Below, in pieces: positions 34,466 to 43,925 of a stretch of 64,000 bases of DNA (the first letter of the stretch is position 1; the number at the start of each line of letters is the position of its first letter). A program made the position numbers and the translations under genes. The notes beneath the pieces are model-generated. The model was given only the letters and a program-made list of their open reading frames with translations. It searched no databases and was not told the origin of the DNA. The stretch lies in contig NZ_JAJUXG010000024.1 of NCBI RefSeq assembly GCF_021390535.1, positions 1 through 64,000 of the forward strand. The letters are read 5' to 3'. The stretch is from Dyadobacter sp. CY312 (GTDB lineage: Bacteria > Bacteroidota > Bacteroidia > Cytophagales > Spirosomataceae).

Positions 34466-37400
34466 TTAGTCCAGCGTAATTTCCAATGCCAATCCACGAA
34501 GCTCGTGAACAAGTACATTGAACGACTCCGGAATATTAGGTTTCGGAAGGTTTTCACCTTTCACGATTGCTTCGTAAGCTTTGGCACGGCCAACAACGTC
34601 ATCCGACTTAACGGTAAGGATTTCCTGCAGAATGTGCGATGCACCGAATGCTTCAAGTGCCCACACTTCCATTTCTCCGAAACGCTGACCACCAAATTGT
34701 GCTTTACCACCCAAAGGCTGTTGTGTGATAAGAGAGTACGGTCCGATAGAACGGGCGTGCATCTTATCGTCAACAAGGTGACCCAGCTTCATCATATACA
34801 TCAAACCAACTGTTACCGGTTGATCGAAACGCTCACCACTTAATCCGTTGTACAGATAGGTACGTCCCCAATCCGGCAAACCAGCTTCTTTCAATTCGGC
34901 AGCAACCTCAGCTTCCGTTGCACCATCAAAGATCGGTGTAGCGTAACGGCGACCAAGTTTCTGACCTGCCCATGCAAGAATAGTTTCATATATCTGACCG
35001 ATGTTCATACGTGAAGGTACCCCAAGTGGGTTTAACACGATGTTCATAGGAGTTCCGTCTTCAAGGAATGGCATATCTTCATCACGAACGATACGGGCAA
35101 CAACCCCTTTGTTACCGTGACGACCTGCCATTTTATCCCCCACTTTCAATTTACGTTTCTTCGCGATATATACTTTCGCAAGCTTAACGATACCAGCAGG
35201 AAGTTCATCACCTACTTCAAGAGCAAAACGATCGCGTTTGAAACGACCCATCAATTCGCTGCGGGAATTCAGGTAATTTTTAAGTACAAGAGAAATCTGA
35301 GCATTCAGTTCAGAATCTTCTGTCCATGAATCTGTCAATACATCACCGATAAGGTTTACCTCCTCAGCAACTGCATACTGGCTCTCATCACGGTACGGGT
35401 TGTTTGCAGGGAACAAGTTTTCAGAAATATTTCTGACATTAAACTTCATTCCTTTCGAGATCAACTCATCACCAAATTTATGCTTAACACCCTGAGAAGT
35501 CTTTCCATCAGTAAGTGTAACCAGCTTTTCAATAACACGTCCACGAAGTGCAGTTAAATCACGGCCATATTTTTTCATTAACAGGCGCAATTCATCTTTG
35601 TGCTTAGCACGCTCTTCTTTAGTAGGACGAGAGAAAAGTTTTGTATCAATAACAACACCTTTCATTGATGGTGGTGCTTTCTTAGAAGCATCCTTCACAT
35701 CACCGGCTTTATCTCCAAAGATCGCACGAAGAAGTTTTTCTTCCGGTGTTGGATCAGACTCTCCTTTTGGAGTGATCTTACCAATCAGAATATCACCTTC
35801 TTTAACTTCCGTACCAACCTGAACGATACCGTTTTCGTCAAGATTTTTAACAGTTTCCTCGCTTACATTAGGAATCTCAGCGGTAAGTTCTTCTTCTCCA
35901 CGTTTTGTATCGCGAACTTCCAATTCAAATTCTTCAATGTGAATAGAAGTGAAGATATCGTCACGAACCACTTTCTCTGAGATTACAATCGCATCCTCAA
36001 AGTTGTATCCCTGCCAAGGCATGAAGGCAACCAAAAGGTTACGACCTAATGCAAGTTCTCCACCTTCTGTACCGTATCCCTGGCAAAGTGCTTCTCCTTT
36101 TTTAACTTTCTGGCCTTTAAGAACCATTGGTTGAAGATTAAGACAAGTATCCTGGTTGGTACGACGGAACTTAACAAGGTCGTAAGAAACGCTGTCTTCA
36201 ATAAAACTAACCAGACGATCTGCGTCTGTTCTGTCATATTTAACAACAATTTTCTTCGCGTCAACATATTCGATAACACCATCACCTTCGGCCACAACAA
36301 GCGCGCGTGAATCCATCGCAACACGTTTTTCAAGACCCGTTCCTACGATCGGAGCCTGTGGACGAAGCAAAGGAACACCCTGGCGCTGCATGTTCGATCC
36401 CATCAGGGCACGGTTAGCATCATCATGTTCAAGGAATGGAATAAGCGATGCCGCAACAGAAACAATCTGATTGGCAGCTACGTCCATGTAAGACGCCTGA
36501 GAAGGATCCACCATCGGGAAGTCACCTTCAAAACGTGTCTTGATTTTTTCAACTGTAAAGTTACCATCCTTATCAACCGAGGCATTTGCCTGAGCGATAT
36601 ATTTGGAATCCTCCTCCTCAGCTGTCATATAAATAAGCTCGTTGGTAAGCTTACCCGAGCCATCGATTACACGGTAAGGTGTTTCGATGAAGCCCATTCC
36701 GTTAACTTTGGCAAATACACAAAGAGAAGAAATCAAACCAATGTTTGGTCCTTCCGGCGTTTCGATTGTACACAGACGACCGTAGTGCGTGTAGTGAACG
36801 TCACGAACCTCGAAACCTGCTCTTTCACGTGAAAGACCACCTGGCCCAAGTGCCGACATACGTCTTTTGTGCGTAATCTCAGCCAATGGATTGGTTTGAT
36901 CCATGAACTGTGACAACTGGTTGGTACCGAAGAACGAGTTGATAACAGAAGAAAGCGTACGCGCGTTGATCAAATCAACAGGCTTGAAATCTTCATTGTC
37001 ACGAACATTCATACGTTCTTTGATGGTACGCGCCATACGAGCCAAACCTACGCCGAACTGTGCGTAAAGTTGTTCACCAACAGTACGAACACGACGGTTT
37101 GACAAGTGATCGATATCATCGACAACCGCTTTTGCATTGATCAGACCGATCAGATATTTCACGATGGAAACGATATCACCGGTAGTCAGAACGCGAACGT
37201 CAAGGCTTGTATCAGAACCTAATTTTTTGTTGATCCTGTAACGGCCAACATCACCAAGGTCATAACGTTTGTCACTGAAGAACAAGCTTTGGATTACGTC
37301 CCTTGCAGTTTGCTCATCTGGTGCTTCTGCGTTACGAAGCTGACGATAAATTTGCTCTACCGCCTCTTTATCAGAGTTAGAGCTATCTTTTTGAAGCGTA

Positions 37401-38329
37401 TTATAAATGATGTTATAATCCGCAACATTCATATCTTCTTTGTGCAAGATCACTGATTTCTGACCCGACTCAAGGATTACCTCGATATCGTCAGGAGAAA
37501 TTGTAGAATCGCGTTCAAGCAGTACTTCGTTACGTTGAATAGAAACTACCTCGCCGGTATCTTCATCCACGAAATCTTCAGTCCAGGTACGTAATACCCT
37601 TGCAGCCAAACGACGACCAACTGCCTTTTTCAGGTTTGCAGGTGTTGCTCCTATTTCTTCTGATAGTCCGAAAAGATCCAGGATGTCTTTATCAGATCCA
37701 AAACCAATCGCTCTCAAAAGAGTCGTAACAGGGAATTTCTTTTTACGGTCGATGTAAGCGTACATCACGTTGTTCACATCCGTCGAGAATTCAATCCATG
37801 AACCCTTGAAAGGAATGATACGTGCAGAATACAATTTCGATCCGTTGGTGTGCTTGCTCATCGAGAAGAACACACCTGGTGAACGGTGAAGCTGAGAAAC
37901 GATTACGCGCTCAGCACCATTGATTACGAATGAACCACGCTCGGTCATGTAAGGAATGTTTCCTAAGAAAACCTCCTGCTCAATGGTTTCAAATTCTTCG
38001 TGATCCGCATCATTACATATCAAACGTAATTTTGCTTTAAGCGGGACAGCATAAGTAAGTCCGCGATCAATAGATTCATCAACAGAGTATTTCGGTGGTT
38101 CAAGAAGATAATCAATGAACTCAAGCACGAAATTGTCGCGTGAATCTGCAATTGGAAAGTTCTCTGCGAAAACTTTGTACAATCCTTCGTCCGAGCGATC
38201 TTCAACAGATGTATCCAGACTGAAGAAATCCCGGAACGACTGTACCTGAATGCCTAACAAATCCGGATAATCAATAATCTGATTGATCCTCGAGAAATTT
38301 TTTCTAGGTGTTGCTTTAATTGTAGCCAA
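34466..38329 (-). CDS. rpoB: RNA polymerase beta subunit
   Basis: A protein of 1287 residues. NQLSQFMDQTNPLAEITHKRRMSALGPGG is the rifampicin-binding region with the wild-type pattern, including the conserved H-K-R-R. QVDK-like and GRHGNKGV motifs (KVGDKMAGRHGNKGVV) are near the end, as is KAQFGGQRFGEMEVWALEAFGA. It forms the active cleft with RpoC. It is preceded by a 330-bp gap from rplL that carries a terminator, so rpoBC may also have its own promoter. Confidence 0.99.
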   Translation of the reverse strand: MATIKATPRKNFSRINQIIDYPDLLGIQVQSFRDFFSLDTSVEDRSDEGLYKVFAENFPIADSRDNFVLEFIDYLLEPPKYSVDESIDRGLTYAVPLKAKLRLICNDADHEEFETIEQEVFLGNIPYMTERGSFVINGAERVIVSQLHRSPGVFFSMSKHTNGSKLYSARIIPFKGSWIEFSTDVNNVMYAYIDRKKKFPVTTLLRAIGFGSDKDILDLFGLSEEIGATPANLKKAVGRRLAARVLRTWTEDFVDEDTGEVVSIQRNEVLLERDSTISPDDIEVILESGQKSVILHKEDMNVADYNIIYNTLQKDSSNSDKEAVEQIYRQLRNAEAPDEQTARDVIQSLFFSDKRYDLGDVGRYRINKKLGSDTSLDVRVLTTGDIVSIVKYLIGLINAKAVVDDIDHLSNRRVRTVGEQLYAQFGVGLARMARTIKERMNVRDNEDFKPVDLINARTLSSVINSFFGTNQLSQFMDQTNPLAEITHKRRMSALGPGGLSRERAGFEVRDVHYTHYGRLCTIETPEGPNIGLISSLCVFAKVNGMGFIETPYRVIDGSGKLTNELIYMTAEEEDSKYIAQANASVDKDGNFTVEKIKTRFEGDFPMVDPSQASYMDVAANQIVSVAASLIPFLEHDDANRALMGSNMQRQGVPLLRPQAPIVGTGLEKRVAMDSRALVVAEGDGVIEYVDAKKIVVKYDRTDADRLVSFIEDSVSYDLVKFRRTNQDTCLNLQPMVLKGQKVKKGEALCQGYGTEGGELALGRNLLVAFMPWQGYNFEDAIVISEKVVRDDIFTSIHIEEFELEVRDTKRGEEELTAEIPNVSEETVKNLDENGIVQVGTEVKEGDILIGKITPKGESDPTPEEKLLRAIFGDKAGDVKDASKKAPPSMKGVVIDTKLFSRPTKEERAKHKDELRLLMKKYGRDLTALRGRVIEKLVTLTDGKTSQGVKHKFGDELISKGMKFNVRNISENLFPANNPYRDESQYAVAEEVNLIGDVLTDSWTEDSELNAQISLVLKNYLNSRSELMGRFKRDRFALEVGDELPAGIVKLAKVYIAKKRKLKVGDKMAGRHGNKGVVARIVRDEDMPFLEDGTPMNIVLNPLGVPSRMNIGQIYETILAWAGQKLGRRYATPIFDGATEAEVAAELKEAGLPDWGRTYLYNGLSGERFDQPVTVGLMYMMKLGHLVDDKMHARSIGPYSLITQQPLGGKAQFGGQRFGEMEVWALEAFGASHILQEILTVKSDDVVGRAKAYEAIVKGENLPKPNIPESFNVLVHELRGLALEITLD

Positions 38330-38594
38330 GGCTATGTCTGATTTGGGTTAGTAGAACGAAAAACAAGACGGTGTAACTATGTACAACACGTAATCGCACT
38401 AATTGGTTTAAAACCTTAATCGTATGCCTCGTAGAACATTAGAAAAACCGCCCCTGTGCTCCTTTCCTACGAGTAAAGAAGTGTTTCAGGCGAGTTCTTC
38501 GGTGTGAAGAAAATAGTCAGTATAAAGTTGTTCACACTGACGTGTATAATCCTAAACGCTGAAAAAGAGAATTTGTTTGGTTTATACACTAAAT
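38330..38594. other. rpoB leader region
   Basis: The stretch between rpoB and the rplL terminator holds no gene. It must carry the rpoB leader and perhaps a promoter for rpoBC; I could not place a convincing TAnnTTTG box in it. Confidence 0.5.
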
Positions 38595-38628
38595 AGGAAA
38601 AGACCTGACGTAAGTCAGGCCTATTTCC
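38595..38628 (-). terminator. Terminator or attenuator between rplL and rpoB
   Basis: CCTGAC-GTAA-GTCAGG with flanking GGAAA/TTTCC pairing forms a hairpin on the minus strand, followed by TCTTTTCC. It lies 35 bp after the rplL stop. Partial termination here would set the ribosomal protein to polymerase ratio, as known for the rplL-rpoB interval in other bacteria. Confidence 0.7.
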
Positions 38629-38662
38629 TTAGAATTATAGGATGTCGTTGGTGTAAAGCAAA

Positions 38663-39046
38663 TTACTTCACTTCAACTTCAGCACCAGCTTCTTCAAGTT
38701 GTTTTTTCAAAGCTTCTGCTTCGTCTTTAGCAACTCCTTCTTTAACTGGTTTCGGAGCGCCGTCAACTAGTTCTTTCGCTTCTTTCAGTCCAAGACCTGT
38801 AAGGTCTTTAACCAATTTCACAACTGCCAATTTGCTAGCACCTGCTGATTTCAAAATTACATCAAAAGACGTTTTTTCTTCTACTGCAGCAGCGTCACCA
38901 CCACCTGCAGCTGGACCTGCAACCATTACTGCACCTGCAGCTGCTGGTTCGATACCATACTCGTCTTTAAGAATTGTAGCCAATTCGTTCACTTCTTTAA
39001 CCGTTAGGTTAACAAGCTGTTCCGCGAAAGCTTTCAAATCTGCCAT
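38663..39046 (-). CDS. rplL: Ribosomal protein bL12 (L7/L12)
   Basis: The start at 39046 (MADLKAFAEQLVNLTVKE) gives the standard 127 residues. An N-terminal dimerisation domain is followed by an Ala/Gly-rich hinge (PAAAGAVMVAGPAAGGGDAAA) and the factor-binding C-terminal domain, FDVILKSAGASKLAVVKLVKDLTGLGLKEAKELVDGAP. It forms the ribosomal stalk with L10 and recruits translation GTPases. It is downstream of rplJ in the same operon. Confidence 0.98.
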   Translation of the reverse strand: MADLKAFAEQLVNLTVKEVNELATILKDEYGIEPAAAGAVMVAGPAAGGGDAAAVEEKTSFDVILKSAGASKLAVVKLVKDLTGLGLKEAKELVDGAPKPVKEGVAKDEAEALKKQLEEAGAEVEVK

Positions 39047-39134
39047 TTTTATTTTCGATTTTGTGATTATACAATAAGATGATTTTAAAAGCTCCATTTA
39101 TGTTAACCCGGAGAGCTCAGCCTGGCAATATATA

Positions 39135-39665
39135 TTAGTCTTCTTTCTCAGATAAAGTTTTGAGAATACCAGCCAATTTGTTTCCACCGCTTTGAAGAGC
39201 GCCGATAACATTTTTAGCAGGTGATTGCAACAATCCGATGATCTCTCCAACCATTTCTTGTTTGGATTTCAGAGCGATCAGAACGTCAAGCTGGCTTTCG
39301 CCTACAAAAACAGATGAGTCAACAGAAGCTCCTTTAAATTTAAGCTTGTCGCTACCTGATTTCTTCTTGAATTCTTTAATCAATTGTGCAGGAACTTTAC
39401 CTGACTCCGGGTGAAACATGATACCGGAAAATCCTTTTAGAACTTCATCAAAAGATGAATAATCCGTATCTAATGTTTCTAGTGCTTTCTTAATCAGGGT
39501 GTTCTTTACAACACGATACTCAATACCTTTTTCGAAGCAAAGGCCTCTAAGTATGTTTACCTCTCCAACTGACATTCCGTTGGCACTGGTAATGTAGAAG
39601 TATGGCGTGTTCGAGAATTTCTGACTTAGTTCGTCAATAATTACTGCTTTCTCTTCCCGTGTCAT
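39135..39665 (-). CDS. rplJ: Ribosomal protein uL10
   Basis: A protein of 176 residues: MTREEKAVIIDELSQKFSNTPYFYITSANGMSVGEVNILRG and the RVVKNTLIKKALE motif that contacts rRNA and L11. The C-terminal helices hold the L12 dimers. The start is one base after the rplA stop, so the two genes are probably translationally coupled. It anchors the stalk on the 50S subunit. Confidence 0.98.
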   Translation of the reverse strand: MTREEKAVIIDELSQKFSNTPYFYITSANGMSVGEVNILRGLCFEKGIEYRVVKNTLIKKALETLDTDYSSFDEVLKGFSGIMFHPESGKVPAQLIKEFKKKSGSDKLKFKGASVDSSVFVGESQLDVLIALKSKQEMVGEIIGLLQSPAKNVIGALQSGGNKLAGILKTLSEKED

Positions 39666-39666
39666 A

Positions 39667-40365
39667 TTATAATCCTGGAATCGTGTTTTTATCTATAGTA
39701 ACACCCGGGCTCATCGTACTTGACAAGTGAATGCTCTTAACGTAAGTACCTTTCGCAGATGATGGTTTAAGGCGAATCAAAGTATTGATCACCTCAACTG
39801 CATTCTGTGCAAGTTGGTCTGTTCCAAAAGAAACTTTACCTACACTGGTATGAATGATACCGGTTTTGTCAACCTTGAAATCAATTTTACCAGCTTTTAC
39901 CTCTTTTACAGCCTTAGCAACATCTGGTGTTACTGTACCTGACTTAGGGTTCGGCATCAGACCACGTGGACCCAATACTTTACCTAACTTACCCACTTTC
40001 GCCATTACTGACGGCATAGTGATGATTACGTCGATGTCTGTCCAACCTTGTTCTATCTTTTGGATATATTCGTCAAGGCCAACATGATCTGCTCCTGCTT
40101 CTTTCGCTTCTGCCTCCTTATCCGGAGTACACAATACCAATACACGAACTTCTTTTCCGGTTCCGTGTGGCAATGTTACCACGCCACGTACCATTTGATC
40201 AGCTTTACGAGGATCAACGCCCAAACGGACATCGATATCCACGGAAGAGTCAAACTTGGTATAGGAAATCTTCTTAAGTACGTCCGCTGCTGCCTCAAGT
40301 GAGTAAGCTTGTTCTGCGTCGAATTTCGAAAGAGCTTCTTTTTGCTTTTTGGTCAATTTTCCCAT
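39667..40365 (-). CDS. rplA: Ribosomal protein uL1
   Basis: A protein of 232 residues. Signature LGPRGLMPNPKSGTVTPDVAKAVKEVKAGKIDFKVDK binds the L1 stalk of 23S rRNA, and FDSSVDIDVRLGVDPRKADQMVRGVVTLPHGTG is the N-terminal L1 domain. It is cytoplasmic, on the E-site side. L1 in many bacteria represses its own operon through an rRNA-like site; I did not find that mimic here. It follows rplK by 32 bp. Confidence 0.98.
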   Translation of the reverse strand: MGKLTKKQKEALSKFDAEQAYSLEAAADVLKKISYTKFDSSVDIDVRLGVDPRKADQMVRGVVTLPHGTGKEVRVLVLCTPDKEAEAKEAGADHVGLDEYIQKIEQGWTDIDVIITMPSVMAKVGKLGKVLGPRGLMPNPKSGTVTPDVAKAVKEVKAGKIDFKVDKTGIIHTSVGKVSFGTDQLAQNAVEVINTLIRLKPSSAKGTYVKSIHLSSTMSPGVTIDKNTIPGL

Positions 40366-40397
40366 GTTCTTTGTTTCTTAGGCGTTTATTATAACGC

Positions 40398-40847
40398 TCA
40401 GTTGTTTTCTTCCCACGGGGCTTTGCCAGCTACGGTAATACCCATACTACGAGCCGTTCCCGCAATCATCTTCATAGCAGAATCAATTGTAAAGCAGTTT
40501 AGATCCGGCATTTTAGTCTCAGCGATCGTACGAACCTGATCCCATGATACTGAACCTACTTTTAAACGGTTTGGCTGAGCCGAACCTACTTTTACTTTTG
40601 ATGCTTCCAGAAGCAAAATCGCGGCCGGGGGGGTCTTAATGACGAAGTCAAAAGACTTATCCTTATAGTATGTAATAACTACCGGCAATACCACACCAGG
40701 TTTATCCTGAGTACGGCCATTGAATTGCTTACAAAACTCCATGATATTCAAACCCTTCGATCCTAATGCAGGACCAATCGGAGGTGAAGGATTGGCTGAG
40801 CCACCTTTTACCTGTAGTTTGACGTATCCACCTATTTCTTTTGCCAT
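40398..40847 (-). CDS. rplK: Ribosomal protein uL11
   Basis: A protein of 149 residues: VKLQVKGGSANPSPPIGPALGSKGLNIMEFCKQFNGRTQ, the N-terminal domain at the GTPase centre, and the C-terminal rRNA-binding domain with RTIAETKMPDLNCFTIDSAMKMIAGTARSMGI. It sits 77 bp after nusG and starts the rplKAJL set. Confidence 0.98.
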   Translation of the reverse strand: MAKEIGGYVKLQVKGGSANPSPPIGPALGSKGLNIMEFCKQFNGRTQDKPGVVLPVVITYYKDKSFDFVIKTPPAAILLLEASKVKVGSAQPNRLKVGSVSWDQVRTIAETKMPDLNCFTIDSAMKMIAGTARSMGITVAGKAPWEENN

Positions 40848-40924
40848 TGTTTTGGAATTTGTCGGTTCATTAATCGTCTAACGGCTCACATGCAAGTGGA
40901 AGCTTACCCTGCCCGTTGTTCTTA

Positions 40925-41479
40925 TTAACTATCCTTTTCTACTTGTGCGTAACTGAGTTCCACGGGTGTATTACGCCCGAATATTTTTACAACTACATTG
41001 AGTTTTTTCTTCTCATCAAATACTTCTTCTACCAGACCGATAAAGCCGCTGAACGGACCATCGACTACCTTCACTGTCTCTCCTTTTATGAAAGACATGC
41101 TCGGTGCTTCTTCCAGCTGTTCAGCTTCATCAACACGTCCTAAGATCCTGTTAATTTCCGACTGACGCAATGGAACGGGAACTTTGGAATTACCTTCCGA
41201 GTTTCCAAGAAATCCGATAACACCTGGTATGCTGGTAATTATGTGCAAGACTTCCCCTTTTGACAAATCCGCCGAAATGATAATGTATCCGGGGAAAAAG
41301 TTTTTCTCCCTCACCCTTTTCTTTCCATTACGCATTTCATAAATCTTCTCCGAAGGAATAAGAATTTGCGGAACGAATTCTGTGAGTTTTTGCCGTGTTA
41401 TTTCATTTTCAATGTAGGACTTGATTTTTTTCTCTTGTCCCGACACAGCTCTTAATACAAACCAATTTAGACTACTCAT
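40925..41479 (-). CDS. nusG: Transcription antitermination factor NusG
   Basis: A protein of 184 residues: an N-terminal NGN domain (NWFVLRAVSGQEKKIKSYIENEI and FFPGYIIISADLS) and a C-terminal KOW domain (FIKGETVKVVDGPFSGFIGLVEEVFDEKKKLNVVVKIFGRNTPVEL). It binds RNA polymerase beta' and links it to Rho and the ribosome. It lies 36 bp after secE. It is the ordinary NusG, without the inserted domain seen in some Bacteroidota. Confidence 0.97.
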   Translation of the reverse strand: MSSLNWFVLRAVSGQEKKIKSYIENEITRQKLTEFVPQILIPSEKIYEMRNGKKRVREKNFFPGYIIISADLSKGEVLHIITSIPGVIGFLGNSEGNSKVPVPLRQSEINRILGRVDEAEQLEEAPSMSFIKGETVKVVDGPFSGFIGLVEEVFDEKKKLNVVVKIFGRNTPVELSYAQVEKDS

Positions 41480-41515
41480 ACCATTCTGGGGGTTGCCACT
41501 ATAATAATAATAGCC

Positions 41516-41707
41516 TTAGAAAGACTGATAAAACAGCCTTAATGCGTTCTCAAAAACGAGATCCATGATCCCAACAACAAAGGCAAAAATAAGGGACCCT
41601 ACAAGCACCAATGTTGTGTTAGCCTGAAGCTCGTTAAAAGGAGGCCATGTTACGTGCTGGGTCATTTCTTCCCATGACGATTTCAAAAAAGAAGTAAATT
41701 TTTCCAT
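41516..41707 (-). CDS. secE: Preprotein translocase subunit SecE
   Basis: A protein of 63 residues: MEKFTSFLKSSWEEMTQHVTWPPFNELQANTTLVLVGSLIFAFVVGIMDLVFENALRLFY. The amphipathic helix with VTWPP, followed by a single transmembrane helix, is the minimal SecE form. It clamps SecY in the inner membrane. It follows tRNA-Trp by 19 bp and precedes nusG, the usual order. Confidence 0.95.
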   Translation of the reverse strand: MEKFTSFLKSSWEEMTQHVTWPPFNELQANTTLVLVGSLIFAFVVGIMDLVFENALRLFYQSF

Positions 41708-41726
41708 TTTTGCTTTTTACTTATTG

Positions 41727-41797
41727 CACGGGTGGAGAGATTCGAACTCCCATCAACGGTTTTGGAGACCGCTATTCTACCCTTGAACTACACCCGT
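41727..41797 (-). tRNA. tRNA-Trp (anticodon CCA)
   Basis: On the minus strand the acceptor ACGGGTG/CACCCGT, D stem GTTC/GAAT, anticodon stem GCGGT/ACCGT with loop CTCCAAA, and T arm GGGAG-TTCGAAT-CTCTC give a 71-nt tRNA with discriminator G. It is in the usual place before secE and is probably cut from the secE-nusG transcript. Confidence 0.97.
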
Positions 41798-41825
41798 GTT
41801 TTGTACATTCCTCCCTTTCGGGCTG

Positions 41826-41854
41826 CAAAGATACAATTATTTTACAAAAAACAA
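41826..41854 (-). promoter_or_regulatory. Promoter of the tRNA-Trp/secE/nusG/rpl operon
   Basis: Minus strand: TTG (41854-41852), 18 bases, TATCTTTG (41833-41826). Transcription would start near 41819, 22 bp before tRNA-Trp. The -33 part lies inside the tuf terminator stem. Confidence 0.7.
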
Positions 41855-41882
41855 GTGCATTTCAAAAGAAATGCACTTGTTT
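41849..41882 (-). terminator. tuf terminator
   Basis: AACAAGTGCATTTC and its complement form a stem with a 4-base loop 20 bp after the tuf stop; on the minus strand it ends in TTGTTTTTTG. The stem overlaps the -33 element of the next promoter. Confidence 0.9.
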
Positions 41883-41901
41883 TAGTGTCATTTACCTCAG
41901 A

Positions 41902-43089
<1,188 letters not shown>

Positions 43090-43251
43090 GACTTAAGTAC
43101 GCTTAAAATTAAAAGTTATTACGAATTTATTAAACACTAATGATTGATCCTGTTTAGCTTACTATACCAAGCACTCCAAAACCAATTAAACTAAATACAA
43201 AGATCAAAATCTTTCTGAGCTATTGAGAAACTGTTCCATTCTACAACTTTT

Positions 43252-43259
43252 CAAAGTTA
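43252..43259 (-). promoter_or_regulatory. Possible -7 element of tuf
   Basis: TAACTTTG on the minus strand fits TAnnTTTG, about 165 bp upstream of tuf. No TTG lies at the right distance, so the call is weak. If used, tuf would be transcribed independently of the tRNA-Thr unit. Confidence 0.35.
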
Positions 43260-43280
43260 GAAACATCGCTCAATATTTCT

Positions 43281-43355
43281 CCTGAACTATTGAGGGGATT
43301 TGAACGGCACCGGCCGCCCTGACCTGACCTCTTCCTTACCAAGAAAGTGCTCTAC
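43281..43355 (-). pseudogene. Degenerate tRNA-Thr copy with GC-rich insert
   Basis: It repeats the 3' two-thirds of the tRNA-Thr at 43376-43447: the acceptor 3' strand, T arm, anticodon arm (TTCCTTACCAAG) and part of the D arm. A 16-base excess containing GGCACCGGCCGCC splits the T arm, and the anticodon stem has a change. The 5' acceptor strand is missing. It lies between tRNA-Thr and tuf. Confidence 0.75.
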
Positions 43356-43375
43356 TCAATACTTCAAAATTCCTG

Positions 43376-43447
<72 letters not shown>

Positions 43448-43477
43448 AAAACATTTCCATTTTTCTTAAACAACCAA

Positions 43478-43527
43478 AAAGCGATCAGCGAAAAAGTTTC
43501 AATATGAATGTTTTCGCTGATCGCTTT
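43478..43527 (-). terminator. 17-bp hairpin between tRNA-Gly and tRNA-Thr
   Basis: AAAGCGATCAGCGAAAA and its exact complement flank a 16-base loop; on the minus strand five T follow. It would end the tRNA-Tyr/tRNA-Gly transcript before tRNA-Thr, or act as a processing signal inside a longer tRNA transcript. Confidence 0.65.
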
Positions 43528-43545
43528 GACGGTGTCTTAAAATTG

Positions 43546-43618
43546 AGCGGAAGACGAGGTTCGAACTCGCGACCTATAGCTTGGAAGGCTATCGCTCTAC
43601 CAGCTGAGCTACTTCCGC
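43546..43618 (-). tRNA. tRNA-Gly (anticodon TCC)
   Basis: Minus strand: acceptor GCGGAAG/CTTCCGC, D stem GCTC/GAGC, anticodon stem ATAGC/GCTAT with loop CTTCCAA, and T loop TTCGAAC. The length is 73 nt with discriminator T. Confidence 0.97.
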
Positions 43619-43676
43619 AATTGTGTTGTGCCTGACTTTTGACTGGTATTTCAAAAATCAACTCTGGCTCAAACTG

Positions 43677-43759
43677 TGGGGGCGGATGGATTCGAACCAC
43701 CGTAGGCGTACACCAGCAGATTTACAGTCTGCCCCATTTGGCCACTCTGGTACACCCCC
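43677..43759 (-). tRNA. tRNA-Tyr (anticodon GTA)
   Basis: Minus strand: acceptor GGGGGTG/CGCCCCC, anticodon stem CAGA/TCTG with loop CTGTAAA, a long variable arm as in class II tRNAs, and T loop TTCGAAT. The length is 83 nt with discriminator A. It is the first gene of the tRNA cluster. Confidence 0.97.
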
Positions 43760-43812
43760 TTTTCAACATTTCAATACATCCGTGAAAGCCGCTTGTTTCA
43801 CTTTTGGAGCTG

Positions 43813-43843
43813 CAAAATTATACCCTTTTCTGATATTCTCAAA
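43813..43843 (-). promoter_or_regulatory. Promoter of the tRNA-Tyr/tRNA-Gly unit
   Basis: Minus strand: TTTG (43843-43840), exactly 19 bases, TAATTTTG (43820-43813), a full match to the Bacteroidota promoter consensus. Transcription would start near 43806, about 47 bp before tRNA-Tyr. Confidence 0.8.
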
Positions 43844-43869
43844 TTCTTTTTGAAAAAAAATTAAATAAA

Positions 43870-43911
43870 AATATGGGATCGCGTTAAAAAAACACGCAAC
43901 GATCCCATATT
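43870..43911 (-). terminator. Terminator of the sigma/anti-sigma operon
   Basis: AATATGGGATCG and CGATCCCATATT form a 12-bp stem 15 bp after the stop of the barrel protein gene; the minus strand continues TTTTATTTAATTTTT. It also separates this operon from the tRNA cluster. Confidence 0.85.
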
Positions 43912-43925
43912 CAATCAGTTGTGAT

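Noticed and set aside
38577..39077. 166-residue plus-strand frame opposite rplL
   Set aside because: It mirrors the Ala/Gly-rich rplL gene; low complexity on the reverse strand gives a long open frame without a real gene.
43281..43355. Second functional tRNA-Thr
   Set aside because: The acceptor 5' strand is missing and the T arm is split by extra sequence.
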